Counted from the stretch's first letter, positions 1 to 9,647 are shown. The stretch: 64,000 bases of DNA from Comamonadaceae bacterium (GCA_947455145.1 CANGME010000013.1:50651-114650), one strand, 5' to 3'. Translations and numbers: made by a program. The notes: a model not told the origin generated them from the letters alone.

Positions 1-1764
1 AAGGTCAGTAAGGGCGTGATCACCCATGCGGCCAGCAAGCGCCAGTTGCGCTACGGCCAGGTGGCACTTGCTGCGTCCAAGCTCACACCGCCCGATGTCA
101 AAACCATTGTGCTGAAAAACCCCAAAGATTGGGCCATTGCGGGCAAGCCCATGGCTCGCCTCGACACCCAGCAAAAGCTCAATGGCAGCTTGGTCTATGG
201 GGCCGATCTTCAATTGCCCGGCATGCTGTGCGCGGCCATCAAAGATTGCCCCGTGTTTGGCGGAACTTTGGTGAGCTTTAACGGCGACGCCATCAAGGCC
301 ATGCGCGGCGTCAAAGGCGTGGTGCGCGTTAACGCCACGGCTGTGGCGGTGGTGGCCGACACCTGGTGGCGCGCCAAAAACGCACTTGAAAAGCTTCCTA
401 TTGTTTGGGACGAAGGTGTCAACGCGCGTGTGAGCAGCGCCAGCATTGCAGCTCATCTGGCCGAGGGTCTGAACGCGCAGGTGGCCCTGGGTAGCGTGGC
501 CGGACGCAACGAGGGCGATGCCCTGGGCGCGATTGCCAGCGCCGCCACCAAGGTAGAGGCCACCTACTCCACCCCGTTCCTGGCCCACGCGCCTATGGAG
601 CCCATGAACGCCACCGTCAAATTGACGGCGGGCTCTGACGGCAAAATCGCCCGCGCCGAGTGCTGGGTGCCCACGCAAAACGGTGAGGCCTCACACGCCG
701 CACTGGCCGAGGCCTCAGGCATCCCCCTGGCGCAGTGCGAAATTTACAAACAAGACCTTGGCGGCGGCTTTGGACGAAGAGGTGGCACGCAAGACTATGT
801 GCACCAGGCCACGGCTATTGCCAAACAATTCATGGGCACGCCCATCAAGCTGCTATGGAGCCGCGAAGAAGACCAAGCCCATGACTTCTACCGCCCCATC
901 TCCCAAGCCAAGATGAGCGCCGGGCTGGATGCGCAAGGCAATTTGGTAGGTCTGCACATTCGCCTGTCGGGACAGTCCATCAACGCCCTGCTCAACCCCC
1001 TGGCCATCAAAGACGGCAAGGACGAACGCCAGGTGCAGGGTTTCTGGAAAGCACCCGGAGATGCTCAATTTGGCTACACCGTGCCCAACCTCTTGACCGA
1101 GTACGTCATGCGCAACACCCACGTCCCCGTGGGGCCTTGGCGCGGCGTCAACACCAATCAAAACGCGGTGTACGCCGAGTGTTTTATTGAAGAAGTGGCC
1201 AAAGCGGCAGGCAAAGATTCGCTCGCGTTTCGCCGCGCCATGCTGCAAAACCACCCCAAGCATTTGGCCGTGCTCAACGCTGCGGCTGAAAAAGGCGACT
1301 GGGGCAAGCCGCTGCCTGCGGGCGTGTTCCGAGGCATAGCGCAGTTCATGGGCTACGGCAGCTATTCTGCGGCCACGGCCGAGGTGTCGGTCAGTGCCAG
1401 TGGCGTGGTCAAAGTTCACCGCATGGTGCTGGCCACCAACTGCGGCCACGCGGTCAACCCCGACCAGATTGCCGCGCAGGTGGAAGGCGGCGTGGCCTAC
1501 GGCTTGTCGGCCACCTTCTTTGGTGAAAACACGATTGAAAACGGGCGCGTGAAAGAGCTCAATTTCGACACTTACCGGGTTTTGAAAATCAGAGAAATGC
1601 CCAAGGTCGAAACCGTCATCGTGCCCACCTATGACTTCTGGGGCGGTGTAGGTGAGCCCACCATTTGCGTGGTGGCACCAGCGGTGCTCAACGCTATCTT
1701 TGCAGCCACGGGCAAGCCGGTACGCAATCTGCCGCTGAAGAACCAGGGGTTCAGCTTCGCTTGA
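1..1764 (+). CDS. Molybdopterin-binding subunit of a xanthine dehydrogenase-family hydroxylase (5' truncated by window edge)
   Basis: Large catalytic subunit of a molybdenum hydroxylase of the isoquinoline 1-oxidoreductase beta-subunit (IorB) type, which hydroxylates N-heterocycles or aldehydes using water and passes electrons to a [2Fe-2S] subunit. The frame is open to the left edge, so the start is outside the window. About 587 codons are present against roughly 700-760 for the family, so the N-terminal fifth is missing. Visible hallmarks are the cofactor-contact loop GGGFGRRGG (coding near 760-785), GPWRGVNTNQNA near 1135-1160, and the C-terminal GVGEPT near 1645-1660, whose Glu is the expected catalytic base. 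The next genes, the sox operon, converge on it from the other strand. The substrate cannot be told from the sequence; the partner iron-sulfur gene would be to the left. Confidence 0.9.
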   Translation, partial: KVSKGVITHAASKRQLRYGQVALAASKLTPPDVKTIVLKNPKDWAIAGKPMARLDTQQKLNGSLVYGADLQLPGMLCAAIKDCPVFGGTLVSFNGDAIKAMRGVKGVVRVNATAVAVVADTWWRAKNALEKLPIVWDEGVNARVSSASIAAHLAEGLNAQVALGSVAGRNEGDALGAIASAATKVEATYSTPFLAHAPMEPMNATVKLTAGSDGKIARAECWVPTQNGEASHAALAEASGIPLAQCEIYKQDLGGGFGRRGGTQDYVHQATAIAKQFMGTPIKLLWSREEDQAHDFYRPISQAKMSAGLDAQGNLVGLHIRLSGQSINALLNPLAIKDGKDERQVQGFWKAPGDAQFGYTVPNLLTEYVMRNTHVPVGPWRGVNTNQNAVYAECFIEEVAKAAGKDSLAFRRAMLQNHPKHLAVLNAAAEKGDWGKPLPAGVFRGIAQFMGYGSYSAATAEVSVSASGVVKVHRMVLATNCGHAVNPDQIAAQVEGGVAYGLSATFFGENTIENGRVKELNFDTYRVLKIREMPKVETVIVPTYDFWGGVGEPTICVVAPAVLNAIFAATGKPVRNLPLKNQGFSFA

Positions 1765-1777
1765 GTGGGGTAACGGG

Positions 1778-2548
1778 TTATCGCCGTATCGACGGCCCGT
1801 CCATCACCATGCCGTTGGCGCGCACTTTGAGGAAAAGCTCCAAGTCGCGCAAGTCGGCACTGCCTGCTGGCGGTATGGGCGCTTGCACGCCCGAGTAGCA
1901 GGCCCGCAAGCGTCGATCCAGCGAGCCCAGGGTTTGCCAGGCCATGCGGTAAATGGGGAAACCCGTGGGGTGCGCTTGGCTGATGGTGTCGGCCCGCATT
2001 TGCGCGCCTACTTTGCCGTCATGGCAGTGCATGCAAGCCAGGTTTATGCGCCCCATGCGGGTTTGGTAGAGGCGCTCGCCGCTGGACAGGCGTGCTTGCC
2101 ACTGCGTGGTGTGTTCGAGTGAAGCACTGCTGCTCGAGGCCACTTGAATGCGCTCGCCTTTGGCCGCCTGGTGCATGGCGGCGCTGAGGCTGAGGACGCT
2201 GTCGCTTTCTAACGCAGAAGACTCAGAGGCCTGTGATGCCGCAGCGCCACGCTGCTGGCAACGCACAATTTGATCCTCCAGATTTACCAAACTCTTGCCA
2301 TCCGCGCTCAAGCGCGGAAAACTCGCCACACTGCGCTTGACGCTGTCCATAGCGCCGTGGCAACTGGCGCATTGCGCTTGCCACAGGCCCTGCCCGCGCT
2401 CCTGCCACAGGGCCACGGGGTTGCGCTGCGGGTCGTCTTGTAGGGCTTGTAATTGAGGTGACAGGTACACATGGCCACTGGTTCGGGTGTCGGCCCAAGT
2501 GAAAGAACACAGCAAGTAAAGGGCAAGCCAGACCCAGAGCGTTTTCAT
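1778..2548 (-). CDS. soxA: SoxA, c-type cytochrome subunit of the SoxAX thiosulfate-oxidising complex
   Basis: Periplasmic cytochrome that, with SoxX, joins thiosulfate oxidatively to the SoxY cysteine arm. The start is placed at the ATG at 2548, which gives a clean signal peptide (hydrophobic stretch ending WAD) and 256 residues; an upstream in-frame start would add 21 residues ahead of the signal. There are two haem motifs, CASCH (residues 60-64) and CMHCH (172-176), so this is the dihaem type. Cys217 in ACYSGVQAP matches the active-site cysteine that serves as persulfide haem ligand in SoxA. Last gene of the soxX-soxY-soxZ-soxA transcript; it begins 11 bases after soxZ ends. Confidence 0.93.
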   Translation of the reverse strand: MKTLWVWLALYLLCSFTWADTRTSGHVYLSPQLQALQDDPQRNPVALWQERGQGLWQAQCASCHGAMDSVKRSVASFPRLSADGKSLVNLEDQIVRCQQRGAAASQASESSALESDSVLSLSAAMHQAAKGERIQVASSSSASLEHTTQWQARLSSGERLYQTRMGRINLACMHCHDGKVGAQMRADTISQAHPTGFPIYRMAWQTLGSLDRRLRACYSGVQAPIPPAGSADLRDLELFLKVRANGMVMDGPSIRR

Positions 2549-2559
2549 AGCCGTGACGA

Positions 2560-2904
2560 TCAACGCAACTCGCGCTTCAACTCTCCGTGCTGGCCTTTGT
2601 CGTCCACCCAACTGACGCTCAAATACCAGCCTTCTGACGACGCCACTTCGGGCAAAGTCACCGGGAAAGCGAAGTAAGGGTTGGCCGATATGCCAATGCC
2701 GGTTCTGGCCTGAAACAGCGTGGTGTCATTCAAACGAACCCGAAGCGTTTCGATCACATTCTTGGGCACCCTTTGGCCTGACTCCAAGGTTCGAAAACCC
2801 GACTCCATCGGGTGACCAATCAATAGAACGGCTTTGAGGGTTGCGCCGTGCTGCACCGCACCAGTAACGGTGAGGCGAATAGGAAATTTAGCGGGTTCGG
2901 TCAT
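2560..2904 (-). CDS. soxZ: SoxZ, sulfur carrier complex subunit
   Basis: Immunoglobulin-fold partner of SoxY in the periplasmic sulfur carrier SoxYZ. The protein is 114 residues from the ATG at 2904; an earlier ATG six codons upstream is possible but less typical. Family hallmarks are HPMESG near residue 32, NPYFAFPV in the middle, and VSWVDDKG near the C-terminus. SoxZ has no signal peptide of its own and is normally co-exported by the Tat system bound to SoxY. That matters here because the neighbouring SoxY also seems to lack a signal. The gene follows soxY by 18 bases. Confidence 0.92.
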   Translation of the reverse strand: MTEPAKFPIRLTVTGAVQHGATLKAVLLIGHPMESGFRTLESGQRVPKNVIETLRVRLNDTTLFQARTGIGISANPYFAFPVTLPEVASSEGWYLSVSWVDDKGQHGELKRELR

Positions 2905-2922
2905 GCGTGTACAGATGGTCAA

Positions 2923-3267
2923 TCAACTGGCATCGAAGCAGGCCGATGAGGTCAACACCGTGGGGGCGTGATGACCCATCAGAGTTCCATCACTCAGCGT
3001 GGCCACCAGCCAGATATCTTGGCTGGCCGCCAAGCGCACACGGGTGTCAAAGCTGTAACGATTAAGCGGTGTACCCAAAGTGATGCTGATGAGCTGCGAC
3101 ACAGGATTTTCAGGCGCATAAAGAGCAAAAGATTGGATCGTCAGACCTGGCGGGGCTTGCAAGCGAATGCCGACAGGCACTGCATTGCCGGTGTCAGACA
3201 AAGGCTCAAGCTCCAACACCGCACCGTCTGGGCGCAGTTTGAGTTGATTGAGCGTGGCTGTATCCAT
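2923..3267 (-). CDS. SoxY-like sulfur carrier protein, atypical
   Basis: Position between soxX and soxZ, size and fold-like sequence identify this as SoxY, the subunit that carries sulfur intermediates on a C-terminal cysteine. Two things are wrong for a standard SoxY. The classical C-terminal GGCGG arm is replaced by SSACFDAS, so a cysteine is kept but its flexible glycine context is not. The protein is also only 114 residues and starts directly with the mature-like domain, with no Tat signal. An in-frame TAG lies about 13 bases upstream of the ATG and soxX ends 38 bases upstream, so there is no room for an overlooked leader. It may be a degenerating or specialised carrier, and export by another route is not excluded. 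Confidence 0.75.
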   Translation of the reverse strand: MDTATLNQLKLRPDGAVLELEPLSDTGNAVPVGIRLQAPPGLTIQSFALYAPENPVSQLISITLGTPLNRYSFDTRVRLAASQDIWLVATLSDGTLMGHHAPTVLTSSACFDAS

Positions 3268-3305
3268 GGGGTAGCGTACCTAGTCGTTATAAATTCTGAG
3301 CCATG

Positions 3306-3686
3306 CTAGCGCAGAGTTTGTAGTGCAGCAAGCGCATCTTCGATTTGACCGGCACTCAAAATCAAACCGAAAGGCGGCATCAAGGTATCGGGGTTGATGC
3401 GCCTTGCATCGACCACCCACTGGCGCAGCTGATCCGCCTGGATTCGGCTGGCCACGCCGTCCAGCGCGGGGGCAAAGGTGCTTTGGATGCCAGTCTTTCG
3501 GCCTTGCGCATCGGGGATGGAGTGGCAGGCCACGCAATTACCCAAACGCTGGTCAAACAGGATGCGCCAACCTTGCGTAGCAGCTACCCCTTGCGCCTGG
3601 GCGGAGAGCATGGTGAAAGCGACAAGAACCGCTGGGGTGATGCGGGTCAAAAATTCACGGCTAGTGCCAGTTCTGCGCCAATTCAT
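3306..3686 (-). CDS. soxX: SoxX, monohaem cytochrome c subunit of SoxAX
   Basis: Electron-accepting subunit of the SoxAX complex in the periplasm. It is 126 residues, with an N-terminal signal peptide (hydrophobic stretch about residues 18-30, cleavage near AQA), haem motif CVACH at 51-55 and probable axial Met103 in TLMPPFG. First gene of the minus-strand sox operon. soxB and soxCD are not in the window; to the right the next gene diverges, so this operon holds only X, Y, Z and A. Confidence 0.92.
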   Translation of the reverse strand: MNWRRTGTSREFLTRITPAVLVAFTMLSAQAQGVAATQGWRILFDQRLGNCVACHSIPDAQGRKTGIQSTFAPALDGVASRIQADQLRQWVVDARRINPDTLMPPFGLILSAGQIEDALAALQTLR

Positions 3687-3844
3687 GCGGAACTATATAG
3701 CATCTATTGCACGCCTGCGTAACCCGTGAAAACACAGGTCAAAACAGTGACACACAGGCGGTCTCGCTCTCTAAAATTAGGGCGGTGAAAACACCCCAAG
3801 CCACGCCGTAGGCGTGAACCTAAAATCAAACAGGAGACAACGTG

Positions 3845-4759
3845 ATGAGTGACGTGAAATGGACCGGCGGGACTGAACACTGGATTAAAAAAGGCGACAT
3901 CAATCTCTTCATGTGGGAGAAAAAAGCTTTACCCTCAGTGCCGCATGCGGGCACGATTTTCTTTGTCCACGGCTCGTCCATGGCCTCGCAACCCACCTTT
4001 GATTTGGCTGTTCCGGGTCGCCCCTTTGCCTCTGCCATGGATTGGTTTTGCGCCCAAGGCTTTGACTGCTGGACCATGGACAACGAGGGCTATGGCCGGT
4101 CCGACAAGCACCGCAACATCAACTTCGACATCTCCAACGGTGCGGATGACCTGGACGCGGGCAGCGCCCACATTTTGAAAACCACCGGTGCCAAGTCGCT
4201 CTTGATGTACGGCATTTCATCCGGTGCGCTGAAGGCTGGCCTCTTCACCGAGCGCCATCCTGAGCGCGTGGCCAAGCTGGCGCTGGACGCCTTTGTCTGG
4301 ACAGGTGAAGGCAGCCCTACGCTGGAGCAGCGCAAGAAAAAACTGCCCGAGTTTTTGGCCATGAACCGCCGCCCGATTGACAGGCCCTTTGTGCGCAGCA
4401 TTTTTGAGCGCGACCACGGCGACTGCGCCGACGCCGTCACGGTTGAAGCCTTTGCCGACGCCATTTTGACGCTGGACGACTCCATGCCCACCGGCACTTA
4501 CGTGGACATGTGCTCCAAGTTGCCGCTGCTGGACCCAACAAAAATCACCGCGCCCACCCTCATCTTGCGCGGTGAATACGACGGCATCGCTGGCATGGAC
4601 GACCTGATTAACTACTACAAGCTGTTGCCCAGTCGCACCAAACAGTTCAGCGTGATGGAGGGCATCTCGCATGCCAGCTTCCAGCAGAAAAACTACATGA
4701 TGGTCTACCAAATTCTGCACAGCTTTTTCACCATGCCCGATCCAGCCTACAGGGGATAA
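3845..4759 (+). CDS. Alpha/beta hydrolase
   Basis: Alpha/beta-hydrolase fold protein of 304 residues with no signal peptide, so cytoplasmic. The oxyanion-hole motif HGSS is near residue 43, the nucleophile elbow GISSG near 125, the acid Asp probably in GEYDG near 244, and the catalytic His in ISHASF near 278. Start chosen at ATG 3845 because AGGAG lies 8 bases upstream; the adjacent GTG at 3842 is the alternative. It is followed after 5 bases by a Bug-type receptor, which suggests that the hydrolase acts on, or releases, the carboxylate captured by that receptor. The substrate is unknown. Confidence 0.85.
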   Translation: MSDVKWTGGTEHWIKKGDINLFMWEKKALPSVPHAGTIFFVHGSSMASQPTFDLAVPGRPFASAMDWFCAQGFDCWTMDNEGYGRSDKHRNINFDISNGADDLDAGSAHILKTTGAKSLLMYGISSGALKAGLFTERHPERVAKLALDAFVWTGEGSPTLEQRKKKLPEFLAMNRRPIDRPFVRSIFERDHGDCADAVTVEAFADAILTLDDSMPTGTYVDMCSKLPLLDPTKITAPTLILRGEYDGIAGMDDLINYYKLLPSRTKQFSVMEGISHASFQQKNYMMVYQILHSFFTMPDPAYRG

Positions 4760-4764
4760 ATGCC

Positions 4765-5745
4765 ATGAAAATCACGATCAAAACTTGGGCCAGTGCCGCC
4801 GTGCTGGCGTTGGGAGTGCTGGCGGCACCATCTTCCGCCTTTGCTCAGACCTATCCGCACAAGCCGGTCAGGCTGATCGTGCCTTTTGCACCAGGGGGCT
4901 TCACCGACGTGGTGGCCCGCATCCTGGGGCAAAAGTTGTCCATCTCGATGGGGCAGCAGTTTGTGATCGAGAACCGGGCTGGGGCAGGCTCCATCATTGG
5001 TTCCGACCTTGTGGCCAAGTCCGCGCCTGACGGCTACACCCTGTTGATGGTGTCCACCACCCACGTCATTAGCCCGTGGATCTACAAGAGCGTGCCTTAC
5101 GACCCTTTAAAGAGTTTTCAGCCCATCACCAAACTGGTTGAAGCACCCTATGTGCTGCTCGTCAACCCCAAAGTTCCGGCACGTACGGTTCAGGAGTTCA
5201 TTGCCCTTGCCAAGGCCGCACCTGACACCTTGCACTACGCATCATCGGGCAACGGCAGCGCCCAACACTTGGTAGGTGGCTTGTTTATCTCCATGACAGG
5301 CGCCAAGCTGCGCCATGTCCCCTACAAAGGCAGCTCTGGGGCGGCCACAGACTTGGTGGCCGGGGTGGTTGAAAGCAGCTTTGCTGGTGTACCCAACGCC
5401 TTGGCCCAAGTGCCCCAGGGCCGCCTGCGGGCGCTGGCTGTGACCACCGCCAAACGCATCCCCCAACTGCCCGACGTGCCCACCCTGCAAGAGGCTGGCG
5501 TGCCGGGTTATGACGCTTCGATCTGGTTGGCCTTGATGGCCCCCGCAGGAACACCGCGCGACATTGTGGACAAACTCAACTCGGAGATCACCAAACTCAT
5601 GGCCTCCGCAGATGTCCGTAAAGCCATGTTTGATGCGGGCGTTGAGGTGTCAGTATCGAGTCCGGAGGCGATGGCTGAGTTCATGGCGAAAGAAATGGTG
5701 CGTTGGGGCGCAGTCGTAAAAGAGACCGGTATCAAGCTGGAATGA
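4765..5745 (+). CDS. Bug-family (TctC-like) periplasmic solute-binding receptor
   Basis: Tripartite tricarboxylate transporter receptor of 326 residues. The signal peptide ends at AFAQ, and the mature protein opens with the family signature [16 protein letters not shown]. Other family blocks are [20 protein letters not shown] and the C-terminal APAGTP. These proteins bind carboxylates, keto acids or aromatic acids; ligand identity cannot be read from sequence. No TctA/TctB membrane partners are in the window, as is usual for the expanded Bug families of Comamonadaceae. Probably co-transcribed with the upstream hydrolase. Confidence 0.92.
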   Translation: MKITIKTWASAAVLALGVLAAPSSAFAQTYPHKPVRLIVPFAPGGFTDVVARILGQKLSISMGQQFVIENRAGAGSIIGSDLVAKSAPDGYTLLMVSTTHVISPWIYKSVPYDPLKSFQPITKLVEAPYVLLVNPKVPARTVQEFIALAKAAPDTLHYASSGNGSAQHLVGGLFISMTGAKLRHVPYKGSSGAATDLVAGVVESSFAGVPNALAQVPQGRLRALAVTTAKRIPQLPDVPTLQEAGVPGYDASIWLALMAPAGTPRDIVDKLNSEITKLMASADVRKAMFDAGVEVSVSSPEAMAEFMAKEMVRWGAVVKETGIKLE

Positions 5746-5803
5746 AGCCTCTTCATTTTTCGCGGAAAATAAGCCCTTTCTGTATTCCCTAACCAAACTC
5801 GCC

Positions 5804-7501
5804 ATGGCCAACCCCACAGACCTCAAGATCAACCGCCGCTCTGCCAACATCACCGAGGGCAAATCTCGCGCACCCAACCGTTCCATGTACTACGCCATGG
5901 GCTACGAAGAGAGCGACTTCAAGAAACCCATGGTCGGTGTAGCCAATGGCCACAGCACCATCACGCCTTGCAACTCGGGTCTGCAAAAGCTGGCCGATGC
6001 AGCCATTGCCGGCATTGAAGAAGCCGGTGGCAACGCACAGGTGTTTGGCACACCCACCATCTCCGACGGCATGGCCATGGGCACCGAGGGCATGAAGTAC
6101 TCGCTGATCTCACGCGAGGTGATCTCTGACTGCGTGGAGACCTGCGTGCAAGGCCAGTGGATGGACGGCGTGGTGGTGATTGGTGGCTGCGACAAGAACA
6201 TGCCCGGCGGCCTGATGGGCATGCTGCGCGCCAATGTGCCCGCCATCTACGTCTATGGCGGCACAATTTTGCCCGGCCACTACAAGGGCCAAGACCTCAA
6301 CATCGTCAGCGTGTTCGAAGCCGTGGGTGAAAACGCCGCAGGCAAGATGAGCGACGAAGACCTGCGTGAGATCGAGATGCGCGCCATCCCCGGCCCCGGT
6401 AGCTGCGGCGGCATGTACACGGCCAACACCATGTCATCGTCGTTTGAGGCGTTGGGCATCTCCCTGCCCTACTCCAGCACCATGGCCAACCCGCATGGCG
6501 AGAAGGAAGACTCGGCCAAAGAATCCGCCAAGGTGTTGATCGAGGCGATCAAAAAAGACATCAAACCGCGCGACTTGGTCACGCGCAAATCCATTGAAAA
6601 TGCGGTCGCAGTGATCATGGCCACGGGGGGCTCGACCAACGCTGTGCTGCATTTCTTGGCGATCGCCCATGCCGCAGAGGTGGAATGGAGCATTGACGAT
6701 TTCGAACGCATGCGCAAAAAAGTGCCCGTGATTTGCGACCTCAAACCCAGCGGCAAATACCTGGCCGTTGACCTACACAAAGCCGGTGGCATTCCTCAAG
6801 TGATGAAGGTTTTGCTCAAAGCCGGTCTCCTCAACGGCGACTGCTTGACCATCACCGGCCAGACCATTGAAGAAGTGCTCAAAGACGTGCCGGACGCTCC
6901 GCGCGCCGATCAAGACGTGATCCGCCCCATCGACAAACCGATGTACGCGCAAGGCCACCTGGCCATCCTCAAAGGCAACCTGTCGCCCGAAGGCGCTGTG
7001 GCCAAAATCACCGGCCTGAAAAACCCCGTGATCACCGGCCCCGCCCGCGTGTTTGACGACGAGCAGTCGGCCCTGACGGCCATTCTGGCGGGCAAGATTG
7101 TCGCGGGTGACGTGATGGTGCTGCGCTACCTCGGCCCCAAGGGTGGCCCGGGCATGCCAGAGATGCTGGCCCCCACGGGTGCGCTGATTGGTGCTGGCCT
7201 AGGCGAAAGCGTGGGCTTGATCACCGACGGTCGTTTCTCCGGTGGTACCTGGGGTATGGTGGTGGGCCACGTGGCCCCTGAGGCCGCTGCGGGCGGCACG
7301 ATTGCGTTTGTGAATGAGGGCGACAGCATCACCATCGACGCGATTCAACTCAAGCTGGAGTTGAATGTGGCGGAGAGTGAGATTGCAAAACGCCGCGCCG
7401 CGTGGACGGCCCCCGCACCGCGCTACACGCGTGGTGTGCAGGCCAAATTTGCTTTTAACGCCTCTACCGCCAGCAAGGGCGCGGTGCTAGACAACTTCTA
7501 A
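5804..7501 (+). CDS. ilvD: Dihydroxy-acid dehydratase (IlvD)
   Basis: Dehydrates 2,3-dihydroxy-isovalerate and -methylvalerate in valine/isoleucine synthesis, using an iron-sulfur cluster. At 565 residues it is full length. Cluster cysteines are seen in TPCNSG (near residue 49), [10 protein letters not shown] (near 122) and [14 protein letters not shown] (near 195), the arrangement of the [2Fe-2S] class. C-terminal [11 protein letters not shown] is also conserved. It is transcribed alone, downstream of the Bug gene, and ends at a strong hairpin terminator. Confidence 0.97.
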   Translation: MANPTDLKINRRSANITEGKSRAPNRSMYYAMGYEESDFKKPMVGVANGHSTITPCNSGLQKLADAAIAGIEEAGGNAQVFGTPTISDGMAMGTEGMKYSLISREVISDCVETCVQGQWMDGVVVIGGCDKNMPGGLMGMLRANVPAIYVYGGTILPGHYKGQDLNIVSVFEAVGENAAGKMSDEDLREIEMRAIPGPGSCGGMYTANTMSSSFEALGISLPYSSTMANPHGEKEDSAKESAKVLIEAIKKDIKPRDLVTRKSIENAVAVIMATGGSTNAVLHFLAIAHAAEVEWSIDDFERMRKKVPVICDLKPSGKYLAVDLHKAGGIPQVMKVLLKAGLLNGDCLTITGQTIEEVLKDVPDAPRADQDVIRPIDKPMYAQGHLAILKGNLSPEGAVAKITGLKNPVITGPARVFDDEQSALTAILAGKIVAGDVMVLRYLGPKGGPGMPEMLAPTGALIGAGLGESVGLITDGRFSGGTWGMVVGHVAPEAAAGGTIAFVNEGDSITIDAIQLKLELNVAESEIAKRRAAWTAPAPRYTRGVQAKFAFNASTASKGAVLDNF

Positions 7502-7518
7502 AACACTGCGCTCAAAAC

Positions 7519-7556
7519 AACGCCCTTTACCGCTTGCGGTTGGGGCGTTTTTTTTC
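7519..7556 (+). terminator. Intrinsic terminator of ilvD
   Basis: AACGCCC pairs with GGGCGTT (7519-7525 with 7543-7549), with an inner ACCGC-TT-GCGGT stem and a run of eight T from 7548. It overlaps the last codons of the convergent Trp-rich gene. Confidence 0.85.
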
Positions 7557-7778
7557 GAGTCCGATGGCCTCACGATTTTTGTCGATTCTGGCCTGTCGGC
7601 GCTCGTCTTCGCGCTCCATCGCCTTTCGCTTGGTATAGCCTGAGGCGTCTGCCCAAGCCCACCACACTACCGCCAAAACGAAAGGGAATAGAACCAACCA
7701 CCAACTCCAACCTGCTACAAATCCAATTTCAAGACTTTTTAGCAGCAAAAAAACGATACCAACACCCAGAAAATACAT
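7527..7778 (-). CDS. Small Trp-rich membrane protein (TIGR04438-like)
   Basis: 83-residue protein with two close membrane segments, the second rich in tryptophan (WSWW, VVWWAWAD), followed by the characteristic GYTKRKAM and a charged, Arg/Lys-rich tail. This matches a small protein family conserved in Burkholderiales with no known function. Start set at the ATG at 7778, where AAGGA sits 5 bases upstream; in-frame starts further out (to 7802) lack a ribosome site. Convergent with ilvD. Confidence 0.8.
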   Translation of the reverse strand: MYFLGVGIVFLLLKSLEIGFVAGWSWWLVLFPFVLAVVWWAWADASGYTKRKAMEREDERRQARIDKNREAIGLEKKRPNRKR

Positions 7779-7876
7779 TCTCATCCTTAAGAAAAACGCC
7801 ATCGCTTGTCATGCTGTCAACGGCATTCTCTACAATCGCGTTGTGTATTGAATTTACCTTAACTTGTGAGGATGTG

Positions 7877-8182
7877 ATGAAACGAATTGTGTTTGCTCTG
7901 GCCGCGACTTTTTCAGTAGCTGCTCCCGTCCTGGCCGATCAGGCTTTGGCCACTTCCAAAAATTGCATGGCTTGCCACGCCATTGACAAAAAACTCGTCG
8001 GCCCAGCGTTCAAAGATGTCGCGGCCAAATACGCCAGCGACAAATCAGCCGTTGACAAATTGGCTGCAAAAATCATCAAAGGCGGCTCAGGCGTGTGGGG
8101 CCCTATCCCCATGCCGGCCAACGCGCAAGTCAATGAAGCCGAGTCGAAAAAATTGGCTACTTGGATACTGGCTACCAAATAA
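7877..8182 (+). CDS. Class I cytochrome c (c-551/c8-like), periplasmic
   Basis: Small soluble electron carrier, 101 residues from the ATG at 7877, which gives a proper signal peptide cleaved after VLA. Haem motif CMACH at residues 30-34, then KKLVGPAFKDVA, and the axial methionine Met79 in GPIPMPAN; this is the c-551 pattern. GTGAGGA lies just upstream as ribosome site. Likely donor to a terminal oxidase or to other periplasmic redox enzymes; the partner is not evident from neighbours. Confidence 0.9.
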   Translation: MKRIVFALAATFSVAAPVLADQALATSKNCMACHAIDKKLVGPAFKDVAAKYASDKSAVDKLAAKIIKGGSGVWGPIPMPANAQVNEAESKKLATWILATK

Positions 8183-8233
8183 GCCTAAGGCTTTTACAAA
8201 AGTCCGTTGCACTTTTTCAAGCAGCAGTCGGAC

Positions 8234-8713
8234 TTAATTGCGTGTGAGCAGCAGCACGGCACGTGCTTCGATACTCAAACCTTGACCCACGGGGCCCAGC
8301 TTCTCTGCGGTCTTGGCTTTGACGTTCACTCGCGCGCGATCCATCTCCAAAACTGTCGCAATGCGATCACACATCGCATCGATGTAAGGAGCCATGCGCG
8401 GCGCTTGAGCGATCACGGTGCAGTCCAGGTTGCCCACCTGCCAGCCCTGTGCACGCACACGCCGGGCGGCTTCGGCCAGCAACACGCTGGAATCAGCCCC
8501 TTTGAATTGCGCATCGGTATCGGGGAAATGGCGGCCAATGTCGCCTAAGCCTGCCGCACCCAGCAGCGCATCGGTGATGGCATGCAGCAGCACATCAGCA
8601 TCCGAATGCCCAAGCAGCCCCAGGTGAAACGGAATGTCCACCCCACCAATGATGAGCTTGCGCCCCGCCACCAGGGCATGGACGTCCCAACCCTCGCCGA
8701 CACGAATGTTCAT
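8234..8713 (-). CDS. ispF: 2-C-methyl-D-erythritol 2,4-cyclodiphosphate synthase (IspF)
   Basis: Fifth enzyme of the MEP isoprenoid pathway; cyclises CDP-ME 2-phosphate, releasing CMP. 159 residues, full length. Metal ligands Asp8 and His10 in GWDVHAL, plus [19 protein letters not shown] and the C-terminal KTAEKLG are diagnostic. It starts inside the ispD stop (ATGA overlap of 4 bases), so it is translationally coupled to ispD. Confidence 0.97.
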   Translation of the reverse strand: MNIRVGEGWDVHALVAGRKLIIGGVDIPFHLGLLGHSDADVLLHAITDALLGAAGLGDIGRHFPDTDAQFKGADSSVLLAEAARRVRAQGWQVGNLDCTVIAQAPRMAPYIDAMCDRIATVLEMDRARVNVKAKTAEKLGPVGQGLSIEARAVLLLTRN

Positions 8714-9474
8714 GGTTTTCTTTCTAGCAAGGTTGACGCCTGACGTGCGGCCAGCACAGCACTGGCCAGGGAGAAGTCTTCGGGGTAAGTAACTTTGAAA
8801 TTTTGCGCACTGCCTTTGATCAAACGGGGTGCCAAGCCCATTGCCTCGATGGCGCTGGCCTCATCCGTCACCACAACGCCCGTCTCTTGCGCCTGCGCCA
8901 GCGCCTGACACAGCACTCCCAGGCGAAACATCTGCGGCGTTTGGGCCAGCCATTTGTCAGTCCGATCAAGCGTGGCCACCACTCGCCCTTGTTCTGCCTG
9001 TTTTAGGGTGTCGGGCAATGGCAAGGCCAGCAAGCCGCCGACCGCGTCATTCATGCAGGCGTCAATCAATTGATCAATTTGCTCAGGTGTAATCAGGCAA
9101 CGGGCGGCATCGTGCACCAGCACCCAGTCATTCAAATCAGCGCCTTCATCCAGCAAGCGTTGAAGGCCATTGAACACACTTTCAGCCCTGGTTTCACCAC
9201 CGCACGAAGCCACTAAAGAAGTCACCTTTTGATGGGTGAAAAAATCATCCCCCGGCGCCACCACAACCCAAGTCGCCTGTAGACAGGACACGCTCGCAAA
9301 GGCAGCCAGCGTATGCAGCACCAACGCCTGTCCAGCCAAAGGCTGGTATTGCTTGGGGCCGCTTACGCCCGCGCTCAAAGCCCGGCTACCCGTGCCTGCG
9401 CAGGGAATCAGCGCCCAAAAACGGGATGCCTGTGAAGGCAGAGCCGATGGCGCAGGACGTGTTGAATCAGTCAT
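8710..9474 (-). CDS. ispD: 2-C-methyl-D-erythritol 4-phosphate cytidylyltransferase (IspD)
   Basis: Transfers CMP from CTP to methylerythritol phosphate in the MEP pathway. 254 residues, with the N-terminal nucleotide-binding signature PCAGTGSR followed by GPKQYQPL, and VLVHDAARC in the middle. A proline/serine-rich extension of about 18 residues precedes the core. First gene of the ispDF pair; divergent from mfd. Confidence 0.95.
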   Translation of the reverse strand: MTDSTRPAPSALPSQASRFWALIPCAGTGSRALSAGVSGPKQYQPLAGQALVLHTLAAFASVSCLQATWVVVAPGDDFFTHQKVTSLVASCGGETRAESVFNGLQRLLDEGADLNDWVLVHDAARCLITPEQIDQLIDACMNDAVGGLLALPLPDTLKQAEQGRVVATLDRTDKWLAQTPQMFRLGVLCQALAQAQETGVVVTDEASAIEAMGLAPRLIKGSAQNFKVTYPEDFSLASAVLAARQASTLLERKP

Positions 9475-9589
9475 GAAGAGGGTTGGATAAGGGCTCTCAT
9501 TTTACGGAGCCTACGTGTTGATCGAAGTGTCGATCGAAATTCGGTCGAAAACTTGCGAAAGTTAAAATACGCCGACTGTTGAACCTCAC

Positions 9590-9618
9590 ACCCCCCGCTT
9601 CATGCTGCGGGGGGTTTT
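9590..9618 (+). terminator. Terminator-like hairpin in the mfd leader
   Basis: ACCCCCCGC (9590-9598) pairs perfectly with GCGGGGGGT (9607-9615) around an 8-base loop and is followed by TTTT. It lies 30-60 bases upstream of the mfd ATG, downstream of a possible -10 (TAAAAT, 9563-9568). It could attenuate mfd or end a short leader RNA. Confidence 0.55.
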
Positions 9619-9647
9619 CGCATTTGTAGCCCCAGAAACGACCCGCC

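Noticed and set aside
8181..8234. Inverted repeats between the cytochrome c and ispF genes as a regulatory RNA
   Set aside because: The short stems (AAGCC/GGCTT and AAGTCCG/CGGACTT) fit weak convergent terminators and nothing more.
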